DNA of 64,000 nt from Spirosoma sordidisoli (lineage in GTDB: Bacteria; Bacteroidota; Bacteroidia; Cytophagales; Spirosomataceae), in contig NZ_SBLB01000001.1 of assembly GCF_004138325.1 (NCBI RefSeq), positions 1,621,855-1,685,854 on the forward strand, in the 5' to 3' direction. The stretch's first letter is position 1, and each line of letters opens with the position of its first letter. Of the stretch, positions 18,132 to 27,089 are shown piece after piece. The notes below the pieces were generated by a model. It worked only from the letters and a program-made list of their open reading frames with translations, was not told the DNA's origin and did no database searches. A program made the position numbers and the translations under genes.

Positions 18132-18608
18132 TTATTTCAAGCTACTCAGGTAAGTCTTGTTGCCGTTTTTATTGATGTAGTACTTACCGCCACGGGGACC
18201 GGTATAAACGGTTTCGCCGTTGGGGCCTTTGCTACTCCGATCAACCGGAGCTTTGTAATCGGCGGGCGAGGCTTTCTCTTCTCTCGGCTTAGCCCTGGAC
18301 GTTTTGGGTTCGTTTTTGGCCAGTTTGCTGTCGGCTTTGGCTTCTTTCGTGACGACGTTGTCGGCTTTGGCCGCTTTATCGGCTTTCTTGTCGGCCTTGT
18401 CTTTTTTCTTGTCAGATTTGTTTTCGCTGGCGCCCAGGTCGTCGCCCTTGGTTTTCTTCCGGTCGGCTTTCGCGTCCTGTTTCTCGTCTTTTTTACTGGT
18501 TTTCTCTTTTTTAGCTTTCTCTTTCTTGGGTTTGGAGTCCTGAGCTGAACCAGGGTAAGCAACCAGGAGGCAGAGCAGCAGGCTCCAGCAGGCAAGCATC
18601 TTTTTCAT
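18132..18608 (-). CDS. Lysine-rich secreted protein with PBCV basic adaptor-like C-terminus
   Basis: A 158-residue protein with a signal peptide (about 1-22), then about 80 residues dominated by Lys/Asp/Ala repeats (KKEKAKKEK, KADKKADKAAKA), predicted disordered. The last 25 residues (YTGPRGGKYYINKNGNKTYL) match the small basic adaptor domain first described in PBCV chlorella virus proteins (from memory). Function unknown; a polyanion or cell-wall interaction is plausible. Low sequence complexity makes homology calls unreliable. Confidence 0.75.
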   Translation of the reverse strand: MKKMLACWSLLLCLLVAYPGSAQDSKPKKEKAKKEKTSKKDEKQDAKADRKKTKGDDLGASENKSDKKKDKADKKADKAAKADNVVTKEAKADSKLAKNEPKTSRAKPREEKASPADYKAPVDRSSKGPNGETVYTGPRGGKYYINKNGNKTYLSSLK

Positions 18609-18752
18609 ACGAATGTAGTGTTACGATGGTATTGATAAGTTACGGTGGTACTCAATGCCACCGGCGCGAAAACTACCTATTATTTTCAATAAAGTATATA
18701 AACCGTGATCGACTCTCCTGATTCGCTTGTACGACTTCCGCCCTTTTTTGTG

Positions 18753-18760
18753 TATTTTTG
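18753..18760 (+). promoter_or_regulatory. Bacteroidota -7 element for recQ
   Basis: TATTTTTG 23 bases before the ATG at 18784, with a TTG at 18727-18729 upstream. Its position supports the downstream recQ start rather than the one at 18727. Confidence 0.55.
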
Positions 18761-18783
18761 ATAGCTCTACGCGCCTGTTTCCT

Positions 18784-20916
18784 ATGACACTGACCGACCA
18801 ATCGCCCGTCGATTTTCTCAAACGTTATTATGGGTACGACCGCTTCCGGCCCATGCAGGAAGACATTATCCGGTCTATTCTGAGCGGGCGGGATACGGTC
18901 GTTCTTATGCCGACCGGGGGCGGCAAGTCGGTCTGCTTCCAGATTCCGGCCCTGATGCTGCCCGGCGTTACAGTGGTGGTATCGCCCCTGATTGCTCTCA
19001 TGAAGGATCAGGTTGGCGCCCTGCACCTGAACGGCATCCCGGCGGCCTACATCAACAGCACCCAAACCAGCCGGGAGCAGCGCGACATTGAAGAAAACTG
19101 CCTCAGCGGTAAGCTGAAACTGCTGTACGTATCGCCCGAGAAACTCCTGACCGACGCCTTTTTCATCTTTCTGAAACGCATCCGGGTGTCGCTGTTTGCC
19201 ATCGACGAAGCCCATTGTATCTCGTCGTGGGGGCATGACTTCCGACCCGAGTACACCCAGCTGAATGTACTGAAAGAACACTTCCCCGACGTACCGACCA
19301 TTGCCCTTACCGCTACCGCCGACAAGCTGACCCGGCAGGATATTGCGCAACGGCTCGGCATGAACGACCCGGCCGTTTTTCTGGCTTCGTTTAACCGAAC
19401 CAACCTGAGCCTGCAGGTGCTGCCCGGCCAGAACCGCCTTCAGCAGATTATACGGCTGCTCCGGCAAAAACCCGACACGTCCGGCATTATTTACTGCCTG
19501 AGCCGTAAATCGTGCGAGACCCTGGCCGGCAAGTTGCAGGAGAAAGGCTTCGGAGCGGCTTTCTACCATGCCGGCATGTCGTCCGACGAACGCGCCAAAA
19601 CGCAGGATGCCTTTCTGCGCGACGACGTACGCATCATCTGCGCCACCATTGCCTTCGGTATGGGCATCGACAAATCGAACGTGCGGTGGGTGATTCATTA
19701 TAACATGCCCAAGAACATCGAGGGCTTTTACCAGGAAATAGGCCGGGCCGGACGAGACGGCGCTCCGGCGCAGACCGTACTGTTTTACAGCTTTGCCGAC
19801 GTTGCTACCTACAAGGACATGCTATCGGAAAACAGCCCGGCTAACCTCCACCTTCAGCTGGCCAAACTGGAGCGGATGCAGCAATATGCCGACGCCCACA
19901 CCTGCCGCCGGCAGATCCTGCTCTCCTACTTTTCGGAGGAACTCCCCGAACCCTGTGGCAACTGCGACGTGTGCCGCGACCCGCGCGTAACCATCGATGG
20001 CACGGTACTGGCCCAGAAAGCACTGTCGGCGATCGTCAGAACGGGCGAACGCGTACCGATGAACCTGCTGATCGATATTCTGCGGGGGTCGCGCAGTCAG
20101 GCTATTCTGCAGGGTGGCTATGATCAGATCAAAACCTACGGCGCGGGCCGCGACCTGCGCTTCGACGAGTGGCGGAGCTACCTGCATCAGCTCATCAACA
20201 TCGGTGTGATCGAGATCGCCTACGATAATCACTACGCGCTGCGCCGGGGCATTCTGGCCGACCAGGTGCTGTACGCGGGTCGCAAGATCAACCTCGTCCG
20301 GCCCGACGATGTGCCAAAGGCGGTGGTCGAAAAACCAAAGACCAAAACCGAAACCCAGCGCGACGATCTCTTCGAACAACTGCGCGCCATCCGGAAGCAA
20401 CTCGCCGACCAGCAGAATGTACCGGCCTACGTCATCTTTACCGACACGACCCTCGAAGATATGGCCCGACAGCGCCCCACAACGCCCGACGCCCTGCGCA
20501 ACGTGAGTGGAGTGGGTGAACGGAAGCTTCAGCTGTTTGGTCGTCAGTTTCTGGATGTCATCGTCAGCTACGTACGGGGCCGGACCGAGTCGGGCGAAAA
20601 ACCCAAAGGATCGACCCAGCTATTAACGCTCGATTTGTACAACCGGGGCCTCAGTATTGATGAAATAGCCGCCGAACGCCAGCTGTCGCCGGGGTCGATT
20701 GCGAGCCATTTGATTCAGCTGTCCAGGGGGGGCTACGACATCGATCTGGACGGCCTGCTGGCCGATGCGGTAACCCCGCCGGAACAGCAGGAAATTGAGC
20801 AGGCAATTACGGCAGTTGGTATGCCCGAGGGTCGTTTAAAAGCCGTTTTCGACGCGCTTGGCGGTCGTTATACGTACACCCAACTGGCCCTGGTAGCCGG
20901 GGTTCTGAACAGATAA
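18784..20916 (+). CDS. recQ: ATP-dependent DNA helicase RecQ
   Basis: A 710-residue 3'-5' helicase of recombination and repair. In order: Walker A MPTGGGKSVCF, DEAH box IDEAHCISSWGHDFRPEY, motif VI (QEIGRAGRDG), the RecQ zinc-binding cysteines (CRRQ..., CGNCDVC), the winged helix, an HRDC domain (about 515-590) and an extra C-terminal helix-turn-helix-like segment. I use the ATG at 18784 (MTLTDQSPVDFLKRYYGYDRFRP) because a promoter element lies just upstream. Confidence 0.96.
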   Translation: MTLTDQSPVDFLKRYYGYDRFRPMQEDIIRSILSGRDTVVLMPTGGGKSVCFQIPALMLPGVTVVVSPLIALMKDQVGALHLNGIPAAYINSTQTSREQRDIEENCLSGKLKLLYVSPEKLLTDAFFIFLKRIRVSLFAIDEAHCISSWGHDFRPEYTQLNVLKEHFPDVPTIALTATADKLTRQDIAQRLGMNDPAVFLASFNRTNLSLQVLPGQNRLQQIIRLLRQKPDTSGIIYCLSRKSCETLAGKLQEKGFGAAFYHAGMSSDERAKTQDAFLRDDVRIICATIAFGMGIDKSNVRWVIHYNMPKNIEGFYQEIGRAGRDGAPAQTVLFYSFADVATYKDMLSENSPANLHLQLAKLERMQQYADAHTCRRQILLSYFSEELPEPCGNCDVCRDPRVTIDGTVLAQKALSAIVRTGERVPMNLLIDILRGSRSQAILQGGYDQIKTYGAGRDLRFDEWRSYLHQLINIGVIEIAYDNHYALRRGILADQVLYAGRKINLVRPDDVPKAVVEKPKTKTETQRDDLFEQLRAIRKQLADQQNVPAYVIFTDTTLEDMARQRPTTPDALRNVSGVGERKLQLFGRQFLDVIVSYVRGRTESGEKPKGSTQLLTLDLYNRGLSIDEIAAERQLSPGSIASHLIQLSRGGYDIDLDGLLADAVTPPEQQEIEQAITAVGMPEGRLKAVFDALGGRYTYTQLALVAGVLNR

Positions 20917-21008
20917 AATACAAATTCAGGCCGGACCGTTGGATAATTCTTAGATGACCCGTTTGGTAAGTAGCGTCCGACTAGGTATCTTCGTACATAT
21001 TGAGCCGA

Positions 21009-21036
21009 AAAACCCGTTCTAATCACACGGGTTTTG
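21009..21036 (+). terminator. Terminator of recQ
   Basis: AAAACCCGT (21009-21017) and ACGGGTTTT (21027-21035) form a perfect 9-bp stem. It overlaps the first codons of the longest possible reading frame of the next gene, which argues for a later start there. Confidence 0.6.
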
Positions 21037-21069
21037 TCGTCTCTATGTGTCACAACAAATACCGTTATT

Positions 21070-22155
21070 TTGATAAAAGAAGTTGGCTTTTCACTGCTCA
21101 TGGCCGCCCTTAAACCGGGCGTTGGTTTGCCCCCTTTCGGGTCAGATACGAGCCGAATACTTCCGTCGTCGAACGGCCTGGACAACCCCTCGCTGCTGGT
21201 TGTCGACTCCACCAAACGCGTTTTCCCCATCTATTTCTGCGGTGAAGAAGTACCGGTCGATGAACCTCGCGTATCGCGCCGGTGGCTACAAACTCTCCGG
21301 ACATACGGCGCTCAACAGGAGTGCCTGTTCGACCTTCGCAAACGGGCATCGACTTTCTTCCCCATCATCGATCCCATTCTCCGGAAGTACAAAATCCCCC
21401 GCGATTTCCGGTTCATGCCGCTGGCCGAAAGCGCCCTTGTCAATGACTGCGTATCTCCCAAAGGAGCCTCGGGCTATTGGCAGCTCATGCCCGGCACCGC
21501 CCGCGAACTCGGTCTGAAAGTTGGCAATGGCGTTGATGAACGGAACGATCTGCAAAAAGCAACCGTAGCGGTATGTCGGTACCTGCACCAGCTCTACGGC
21601 GAACTGGATTCCTGGACCCTGGTAGCCGCGGCCTATAACGGTGGTATTACCCACGTGCAGAACCGCATGGAGCAGCAGGGGCACTCCAATTTTTACCGGC
21701 TCCGGCTGCATCGCGAAACGAGCCACTACCTGTTCCGGATTCTGGCTTACAAAGAGCTGCTTAGTAACCCGCGTCAGTATACGCTCCTGCTTCGGAACTC
21801 AACCATCGCCGAGCTGACCCGTCCGCTGCCAAGCTGGAATAAACCACTCGCCACCCCGCGCAAGATCAAAGACGCCCCAACGGTGGAGCTGGTCGACGAA
21901 GACTATACGGATCCGACCTGGGGGCCACGACCCAATCGGGCGCTGACCCAGACTCCTTCTGACACCCAGCAACTCATTGCGATGGCGGCCGCGGCCAAAA
22001 CCAATCCTGATGCGGGCCTCGAAGACACGAGCAACAAGTTGCCTATTAAGAAACTGATGATGGGGCTGACCGTTCTTCGCTTCCGCCGTCCCCGCTTTTT
22101 ACAGTTGAAAAAAGGGGAAGGAATTCGTCCATTACACTTCTGGGACTGGCTCTAG
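21070..22155 (+). CDS. Lytic transglycosylase-like protein (first of three tandem copies)
   Basis: A 361-residue member of the MltD/SLT-like lytic transglycosylases that cleave peptidoglycan glycan strands. The SLT core holds the catalytic Glu in LAESA (Glu120), then SPKGASGYWQLMPGTARELG and WTLVAAAYNGG. Start is uncertain: TTG at 21070 gives a weak signal peptide, ATG at 21100 gives none, and TTG at 21034 would overlap the recQ terminator. Unlike the two following paralogues, it lacks the C-terminal barrel-like domain and ends in a basic segment. Secretion is therefore less certain for this copy. Confidence 0.85.
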   Translation: MIKEVGFSLLMAALKPGVGLPPFGSDTSRILPSSNGLDNPSLLVVDSTKRVFPIYFCGEEVPVDEPRVSRRWLQTLRTYGAQQECLFDLRKRASTFFPIIDPILRKYKIPRDFRFMPLAESALVNDCVSPKGASGYWQLMPGTARELGLKVGNGVDERNDLQKATVAVCRYLHQLYGELDSWTLVAAAYNGGITHVQNRMEQQGHSNFYRLRLHRETSHYLFRILAYKELLSNPRQYTLLLRNSTIAELTRPLPSWNKPLATPRKIKDAPTVELVDEDYTDPTWGPRPNRALTQTPSDTQQLIAMAAAAKTNPDAGLEDTSNKLPIKKLMMGLTVLRFRRPRFLQLKKGEGIRPLHFWDWL

Positions 22156-22181
22156 ATCCTGCTCTGATTTTATCCTGTTTG

Positions 22182-22216
22182 ATGGTGCTGTTCCTGTATG
22201 GATGGCACCATTTTTG
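22182..22216 (+). terminator. Terminator after the first transglycosylase
   Basis: ATGGTGC (22182-22188) and GCACCAT (22205-22211) form a 7-bp stem followed by T residues. Confidence 0.65.
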
Positions 22217-22315
22217 TTTTAATCAGTAACAAAAAAAAGTGTAACAGTATAGTGTAACCCTAGACTAAAATCTAAGTCACAACCTTAGAGCGTTACCACT
22301 TTTACCTGCCGTACG

Positions 22316-23551
22316 ATGAACTTGTCTGCCTCTTTAGTACTGGCGACCGGACTGGTCGTGGCTAGTATATCGTCTCATCCTGGGTACGGGCCGCAGCTTT
22401 CTGGTCTGAATACGGGTGCAGACGCAAGAAATGAACTTGTACTACCTACGTTTGATCCGGGCCTGCGGTCAATGCTCCCGCCGGTGTATTTCTGCGGGGA
22501 GTCAGTGCCTTTACATGAAGAAGCCGTAGCGCGCCGACTTGTTTCGGCGCTGGTACGCAACACCGCCCAAAACCGGGCTATCTATCAGATGCGGCAGCGG
22601 GCTACCCGCTTTTTCCCAATCATCGAACCTATTCTGGCCAAGCATCGGGTACCGCTCGACTTCAAGTATCTGCCACTGGTCGAGAGTGCGCTTACGGGAC
22701 TGGCCGTTTCGCCCAAAGGCGCCGTGGGGTACTGGCAGTTTATGCCGGCTACCGCCCGCGAACTGGGCCTGAAAATAGACGGCCGTGCTGACGAGCGACA
22801 GGACCTCGTCAAGTCAACCGACGCGGCCTGCCGGTACCTGCGCTTTCTGTATAACCGACTGGGTTCCTGGACGCTGGCGGCTGCGGCCTACAATAATGGC
22901 ATCGGCGCCCTGCTGGGCAACATCCGCCGACAGCAGCAACGCGATTATTATTACCTCCGGCTGAACGCCGAAACGGGGAAGTACCTGTACCGGATTCTGG
23001 CGTTTAAAGAATTATTTTCCAATTACAAGGCTTACCAGGCCATCATTCCGGACCATATGATGGCCTACCTGAGCGAGGCCACTCCACCCGACACCGGCGA
23101 AGAAGAGGTGCTGATTCCGGAGGTTGTCGTTGACGAAGCCACGCGCACAGCCCTGAATACGCCCGTTCAGCCATCGACAGCCAGCTCCCGCGATATGGAC
23201 ATCCCGCTGCCCAACGCGGCCGACGTGTTCCGGGGTGGTATAAAGGCGCGTCTGGTCGAATCGACAGGTCTTATCAGGGGGCAAATCTGGGTGTTTCACC
23301 TGACCCGCGACGGTATGGCCGATGGCAAAGAAGTAGAAGAAGGAGACGTTTTGTACGCGGTTGTTGAGGATATAGACCCCAAAACGAACCGGCTGTACCT
23401 GCGGGCCGATAAACTGTATTCGGCCAGCGAGAAACACACCTACAACCTGGCCCTGAGCGCCGTTGATGCCTCCACCGGACGTATCGGCATTAAATTACCC
23501 GATGTCGACCAGATTAAGTCAGGCTGGATTCTGACCTGGAAAGCTTTATAG
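22316..23551 (+). CDS. Secreted lytic transglycosylase with C-terminal barrel-like domain
   Basis: A 411-residue protein with a signal peptide (about 1-24), the SLT core with catalytic Glu123 (LVESA) and SPKGAVGYWQFMPATARELG, and a C-terminal domain of about 100 residues from residue 310. That domain (with EEGDVLYAVVEDID, NRLYLRAD and GRIGIKLPD) resembles the conjugative TraM C-terminal region of Bacteroidota by eye. No LysM repeats are seen. Probably acts in the periplasm on peptidoglycan. Confidence 0.88.
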   Translation: MNLSASLVLATGLVVASISSHPGYGPQLSGLNTGADARNELVLPTFDPGLRSMLPPVYFCGESVPLHEEAVARRLVSALVRNTAQNRAIYQMRQRATRFFPIIEPILAKHRVPLDFKYLPLVESALTGLAVSPKGAVGYWQFMPATARELGLKIDGRADERQDLVKSTDAACRYLRFLYNRLGSWTLAAAAYNNGIGALLGNIRRQQQRDYYYLRLNAETGKYLYRILAFKELFSNYKAYQAIIPDHMMAYLSEATPPDTGEEEVLIPEVVVDEATRTALNTPVQPSTASSRDMDIPLPNAADVFRGGIKARLVESTGLIRGQIWVFHLTRDGMADGKEVEEGDVLYAVVEDIDPKTNRLYLRADKLYSASEKHTYNLALSAVDASTGRIGIKLPDVDQIKSGWILTWKAL

Positions 23552-23614
23552 ACCGGTCGAACTAAACCCCGGCTCCGCTTCGTTGTCAATGGGTTACACT
23601 ATCACTCAACTGTT

Positions 23615-24850
23615 TTGACGCCAGCAACACAACGTATCTTTCCGGTCTTTTTCCTTATTGTGCTGTCGTTTTCGGCGGCCGTTGCCCAGAAGAAGGCGGT
23701 TACCAAAAAGGGAAGTACGACCCGAACGGCTCTTATGCAGCCTCGCCCGGCTCTGGGTCTGGTTCGGCCACACTTCTGCGGGGAAATAGTGCCTACCCAG
23801 CAGGCCGATGTGTCTGCCAAACTAGCCATTGCCCTGGCCGGTAGCTCGGGGTATGCCCGGCATCTAAGCGCCCTCAAAGCCCGCTCGGCCCCCTTCTTTG
23901 CGGTTATTGAGCCGATTTTGAAAAAGCATAGCATCCCGAACGATTTCAAGTATCTGCCGTTGATCGAGAGTGCCTGGCAGGCCAATGCAGTATCATCGGC
24001 CGGAGCGGTTGGGTACTGGCAGTTTATGGACCAGACGGCGCTGGATATGGGGCTGCGCATCGATCCGGGTAACGATGACCGTACCGACCTGCGCAAGTCG
24101 ACCGAAGCGGCCTGTAAATACCTGAAATTCCTGTACCGGAAACTGGGTTCCTGGACGCTGGTCGCTGCCGCTTACAACGGGGGCGTCGGTATGGTTGAGC
24201 GCAAGATTACCCGCGTGGGGCATCGCGATTACTACTCGATGACCATGAATGCCGAAACGGGCTACTATCTGTACCGCATTCTGGCCATGAAAGAACTGTT
24301 TACCAACCCGGCCTACGGACTCGGTAACCAGGGGTTGCTGCTGGCTTCGGCCGGCAATCCCTACGACGCCGAACGCGAGCAGGCCCGGCGCATGGGCTGG
24401 CTTCGGGATAGTGACCCCGAACCGGTAGGCACTCCCATCGAAACATCGGACATAGCCCCGCCCAGTCGGAGTGAAGCCCTGGTGATGGATAGTGTGCTGG
24501 CCCAGTTACTGAAAGACAAACCCGCTACCACACCCGTATTTCTCGGCGACGTGTCGGCGAAGCTGGTTCGGGCCGGGCAGCGGAAAATAGGCCAGAGCTG
24601 GGCTTTTTCTCTACTGGATGATATCACGGTCGACGGAGACGAACTGAAAGCGGGCGACCTGCTCTACGCGGTCGTTGATGATATTGATGCCAGGGGCAAT
24701 TTATTCCTGCGCGCCACCAAAGCCATTTCACCCGCCACCAGGCAACCTATTCCGCTGGTGCTGACGGCTATCAACCCCAGCACCGGGCTCGCCGGCATTC
24801 CCTGCCCCAAGGTCGTTAAACCCGGCTGGGTTGTTCAATGGAAACTGTAA
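23615..24850 (+). CDS. Secreted lytic transglycosylase with C-terminal barrel-like domain
   Basis: Third tandem paralogue, 411 residues from a TTG start that gives a clean signal peptide (MTPATQRIFPVFFLIVLSFSA). The SLT core carries catalytic Glu118 (LIESA) and SSAGAVGYWQFMDQTALDMG. The C-terminal domain (from about 310; AGDLLYAVVDDID, NLFLRATKAI) matches that of the copy at 22316. The gap to the previous gene is 63 bases, so they may be cotranscribed. Confidence 0.88.
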   Translation: MTPATQRIFPVFFLIVLSFSAAVAQKKAVTKKGSTTRTALMQPRPALGLVRPHFCGEIVPTQQADVSAKLAIALAGSSGYARHLSALKARSAPFFAVIEPILKKHSIPNDFKYLPLIESAWQANAVSSAGAVGYWQFMDQTALDMGLRIDPGNDDRTDLRKSTEAACKYLKFLYRKLGSWTLVAAAYNGGVGMVERKITRVGHRDYYSMTMNAETGYYLYRILAMKELFTNPAYGLGNQGLLLASAGNPYDAEREQARRMGWLRDSDPEPVGTPIETSDIAPPSRSEALVMDSVLAQLLKDKPATTPVFLGDVSAKLVRAGQRKIGQSWAFSLLDDITVDGDELKAGDLLYAVVDDIDARGNLFLRATKAISPATRQPIPLVLTAINPSTGLAGIPCPKVVKPGWVVQWKL

Positions 24851-24875
24851 CCCCACGGCCCGATTCGGGTCTGGT

Positions 24876-26183
24876 TCAGGGGCGTGCCAACTCCCGTTTG
24901 TACGTATCGATGGCGCGCTGCCGCGCAAACGCATGATCGATCATGGGAGCCGGGTAGCCAAAGCTGTTGAATTCCGGCACCCATTTACGAATGTATTCGC
25001 CTTTGGGATCGAACTTCTGCGCCTGTAACGTGGGGTTGAACACCCGGAAATAAGGAGCCGCATCAACGCCCGACCCCGCAGCCCACTGCCACCCGCCGTT
25101 GTTGGCCGCCAGATCGAAATCGCGGAGTTTCCGGGCAAAGTACGCTTCGCCCCATCGCCAGTCGATCAGCAGATGCTTGATGCAAAAGCTGGCTACAATC
25201 ATCCGGACGCGGTTGTGCATCCAGCCCGTCTCGTTAAGCTGCCGCATGCCCGCGTCGACAATGGGGTAACCCGTTTCGCCCGCACACCACCGCTCAAACT
25301 CCGCTTCGTTGTTACGGAACTGAATACGGTCGTACTCGCGCCGGAAAGCGTGTTTCTCTACGTGTGGAAAATGATCGAGTACCTGGAAATAAAAATCACG
25401 CCAGGCCAGCTCCTTCAGAAACGTCAGCGATGTTGCTTTAGCCTGCCGGGCCAGGTCACGGATGCTGATGGTGCCGAACCGCAAATGAATACCCAGCTCG
25501 CTGGTACCGGCCTGGGCCGGATAATCGCGCATTTTCTGGTAAGCCTGCAGCAACTCGGCCGAAACCGTTGGTTTAGGATACGACTCGCCCAGGGGCTTGA
25601 AATTCATCGCTTCCAGCGTCGGAATCTCGGGGGGGGCAATCCGATAAACGTGTTGGAAGTAGGACTCGGTTGGGTAAGACTGAAGCTGAAAATCGTCCAG
25701 TTTGTTCAGCCAGTTGTTGCTGTAGGGCGTAAAGACGGTATACGGCGACCCACTGCCGGTCAGCACTTCGTCATGGTCCAGCAGCGCGTGGTCTTTACTG
25801 GTATAGAACTCGATACCCCGTTCGGCCAGCCGGTCACGAACCTGGGCGTCGCGCTCTTTGGCGTATACTTCGTAGTCGTAGTTGGCGTACACCTCCGCTA
25901 CGGTATATTCCTGGGTCAGCTGCTGCAACACGTCGAGCGGTTCGCCGTAGCGGGCTACCAATCCCGACCCCATCGCCATGAGCTCTTTGTTGATCCGGTG
26001 AATTTCGGTGTGAATGAACTCGACCCGCCGGTCGCGCCGGTCTTCGAGCCGATCCAAAATCAGCCGGTCAAATACGAACACGACAAGAACAGGGTAGCCA
26101 CTTTTCAGCGCGTAATAGAGCGCGGCATTATCGTGCAGACGCAGGTCGCGCCGGAGCCAGCAGAGGGCAATGGGTTGGGGCAT
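24876..26183 (-). CDS. DNA photolyase / cryptochrome family protein
   Basis: A 435-residue flavoprotein that, in the photolyase family, uses light to split cyclobutane pyrimidine dimers. The N-terminal alpha/beta domain starts LCWLRRDLRLHDNAAL. The C-terminal FAD domain shows ELAWRDFYFQ, GYPIVDAGMRQL, WMHNRVRM and the motif PYFRVFNP. I use the ATG at 26183 (MPQPIALCWLRR). Substrate (CPD repair versus cryptochrome sensing) is not proven by sequence. Confidence 0.93.
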   Translation of the reverse strand: MPQPIALCWLRRDLRLHDNAALYYALKSGYPVLVVFVFDRLILDRLEDRRDRRVEFIHTEIHRINKELMAMGSGLVARYGEPLDVLQQLTQEYTVAEVYANYDYEVYAKERDAQVRDRLAERGIEFYTSKDHALLDHDEVLTGSGSPYTVFTPYSNNWLNKLDDFQLQSYPTESYFQHVYRIAPPEIPTLEAMNFKPLGESYPKPTVSAELLQAYQKMRDYPAQAGTSELGIHLRFGTISIRDLARQAKATSLTFLKELAWRDFYFQVLDHFPHVEKHAFRREYDRIQFRNNEAEFERWCAGETGYPIVDAGMRQLNETGWMHNRVRMIVASFCIKHLLIDWRWGEAYFARKLRDFDLAANNGGWQWAAGSGVDAAPYFRVFNPTLQAQKFDPKGEYIRKWVPEFNSFGYPAPMIDHAFARQRAIDTYKRELARP

Positions 26184-26235
26184 TGTACAAGACGGATTAT
26201 GGCATGCCAACCGCTCGTTTTACTGAAATGTTTGA

Positions 26236-26305
26236 CAAAAAACGGGTAGAACCCCGAGCCGTAACGCGGCCAGTATGGCCTGCGATGGGACTGGTTCTAC
26301 CCGTT
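26236..26305 (-). terminator. Hairpin terminator of the TonB-C-like gene
   Basis: On the minus strand AACGGGTAGAACC (26293-26305) pairs exactly with GGTTCTACCCGTT (26241-26253), and TTTTTTGTC follows. It lies just downstream of the gene ending at 26326. Confidence 0.7.
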
Positions 26306-26325
26306 TCTACCAGCGCGTAACGCTG

Positions 26326-26673
26326 TTATTCTGGCTGGAAGCGCAGACGGACGGTATGCAGCTCGGCGGCATCGCTACCGTACCCTGCCAGCTTCTTACC
26401 GGTCAGCTGCTTCACAAGACTATTATTTATCTGCTCATTCTGGCTGAATACCTCAAGCTGACACAGCTCGTTATCGGCATTGACCCGGAATTGAATCACA
26501 ACAACACCCGGCCGCTGACTTGGTCTCAGCGCGTCGGGATAAGAAATGTACTTCGCTAACTGCTGCTCCATCGTGACTTTGGGAGCTTTGGTTTTGCGGG
26601 TTTTTGTCGGCGTAGCGTAGGCTTGCGTCGCCAGGAAGCCTACCAGCGTAAGAAGAAAAAGGGACTTTTTCAT
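26326..26673 (-). CDS. Small secreted protein with TonB-C-like domain
   Basis: A 115-residue protein with a signal peptide (about 1-20, MKKSLFLLTLVGFLATQAYA) and a mature part whose fold resembles the TonB C-terminal domain: PDALRPSQRPGVVVIQFRVNADNELCQLEVF. In Bacteroidota such stand-alone domains are common periplasmic proteins of unknown role. No membrane anchor besides the leader, so it is not a full TonB. Confidence 0.65.
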   Translation of the reverse strand: MKKSLFLLTLVGFLATQAYATPTKTRKTKAPKVTMEQQLAKYISYPDALRPSQRPGVVVIQFRVNADNELCQLEVFSQNEQINNSLVKQLTGKKLAGYGSDAAELHTVRLRFQPE

Positions 26674-27089
26674 GACTTCGTTATTTTATAGATGAACAAT
26701 GCCCACTCGCCCAAATCCCTCTGCCGAGTCGTAAGGACTAATGTTATGTCAATATTACTCAAATATTAACCCAATGTTATCAAAATGTGAATAAAAATTT
26801 TCAGCGGTCAGTAAGCTCCTTCCTGCATCAACAGCTAAGCTACGTTTGTTCCCGTGATTTTGGGCACATACATACCCTTTAGAGGTGTTTTACGCCCATC
26901 ACCCGGCTTTTACTTCCTTGTCGATCAGCTCTCCAATGTTACCCAAATGTTAACAAATTGGTCGAGTGGACTTAACATTGGGATAAAATAGACCTACGCC
27001 CGCCTGCATCAGGCAGTCACCTGAGCCGTAGTGTAGCCGGTATGGGGTAACAGCTATTCTTTATCTTTAGCGGTACCAACCCCTCCTGC
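26674..27089. other. Gene-free AT-rich gap with repeated CCAATGTTA motifs
   Basis: Between divergent genes. The 10-mer CCCAATGTTA occurs at 26770-26779, a 9-base version (CCAATGTTA) at 26933-26941, and its exact reverse complement TAACATTGGG at 26973-26982. CCCAAATGTTA at 26942-26952 is a near copy. These may be operator sites. TATCTTTA at 27062-27069 is a weak -7 candidate for the penicillin acylase. Confidence 0.5.

Noticed and set aside
21034-21069. TTG at 21034 as the start of the first transglycosylase
   Set aside because: It overlaps the recQ terminator stem (21009-21035) and gives no better leader than the later starts.
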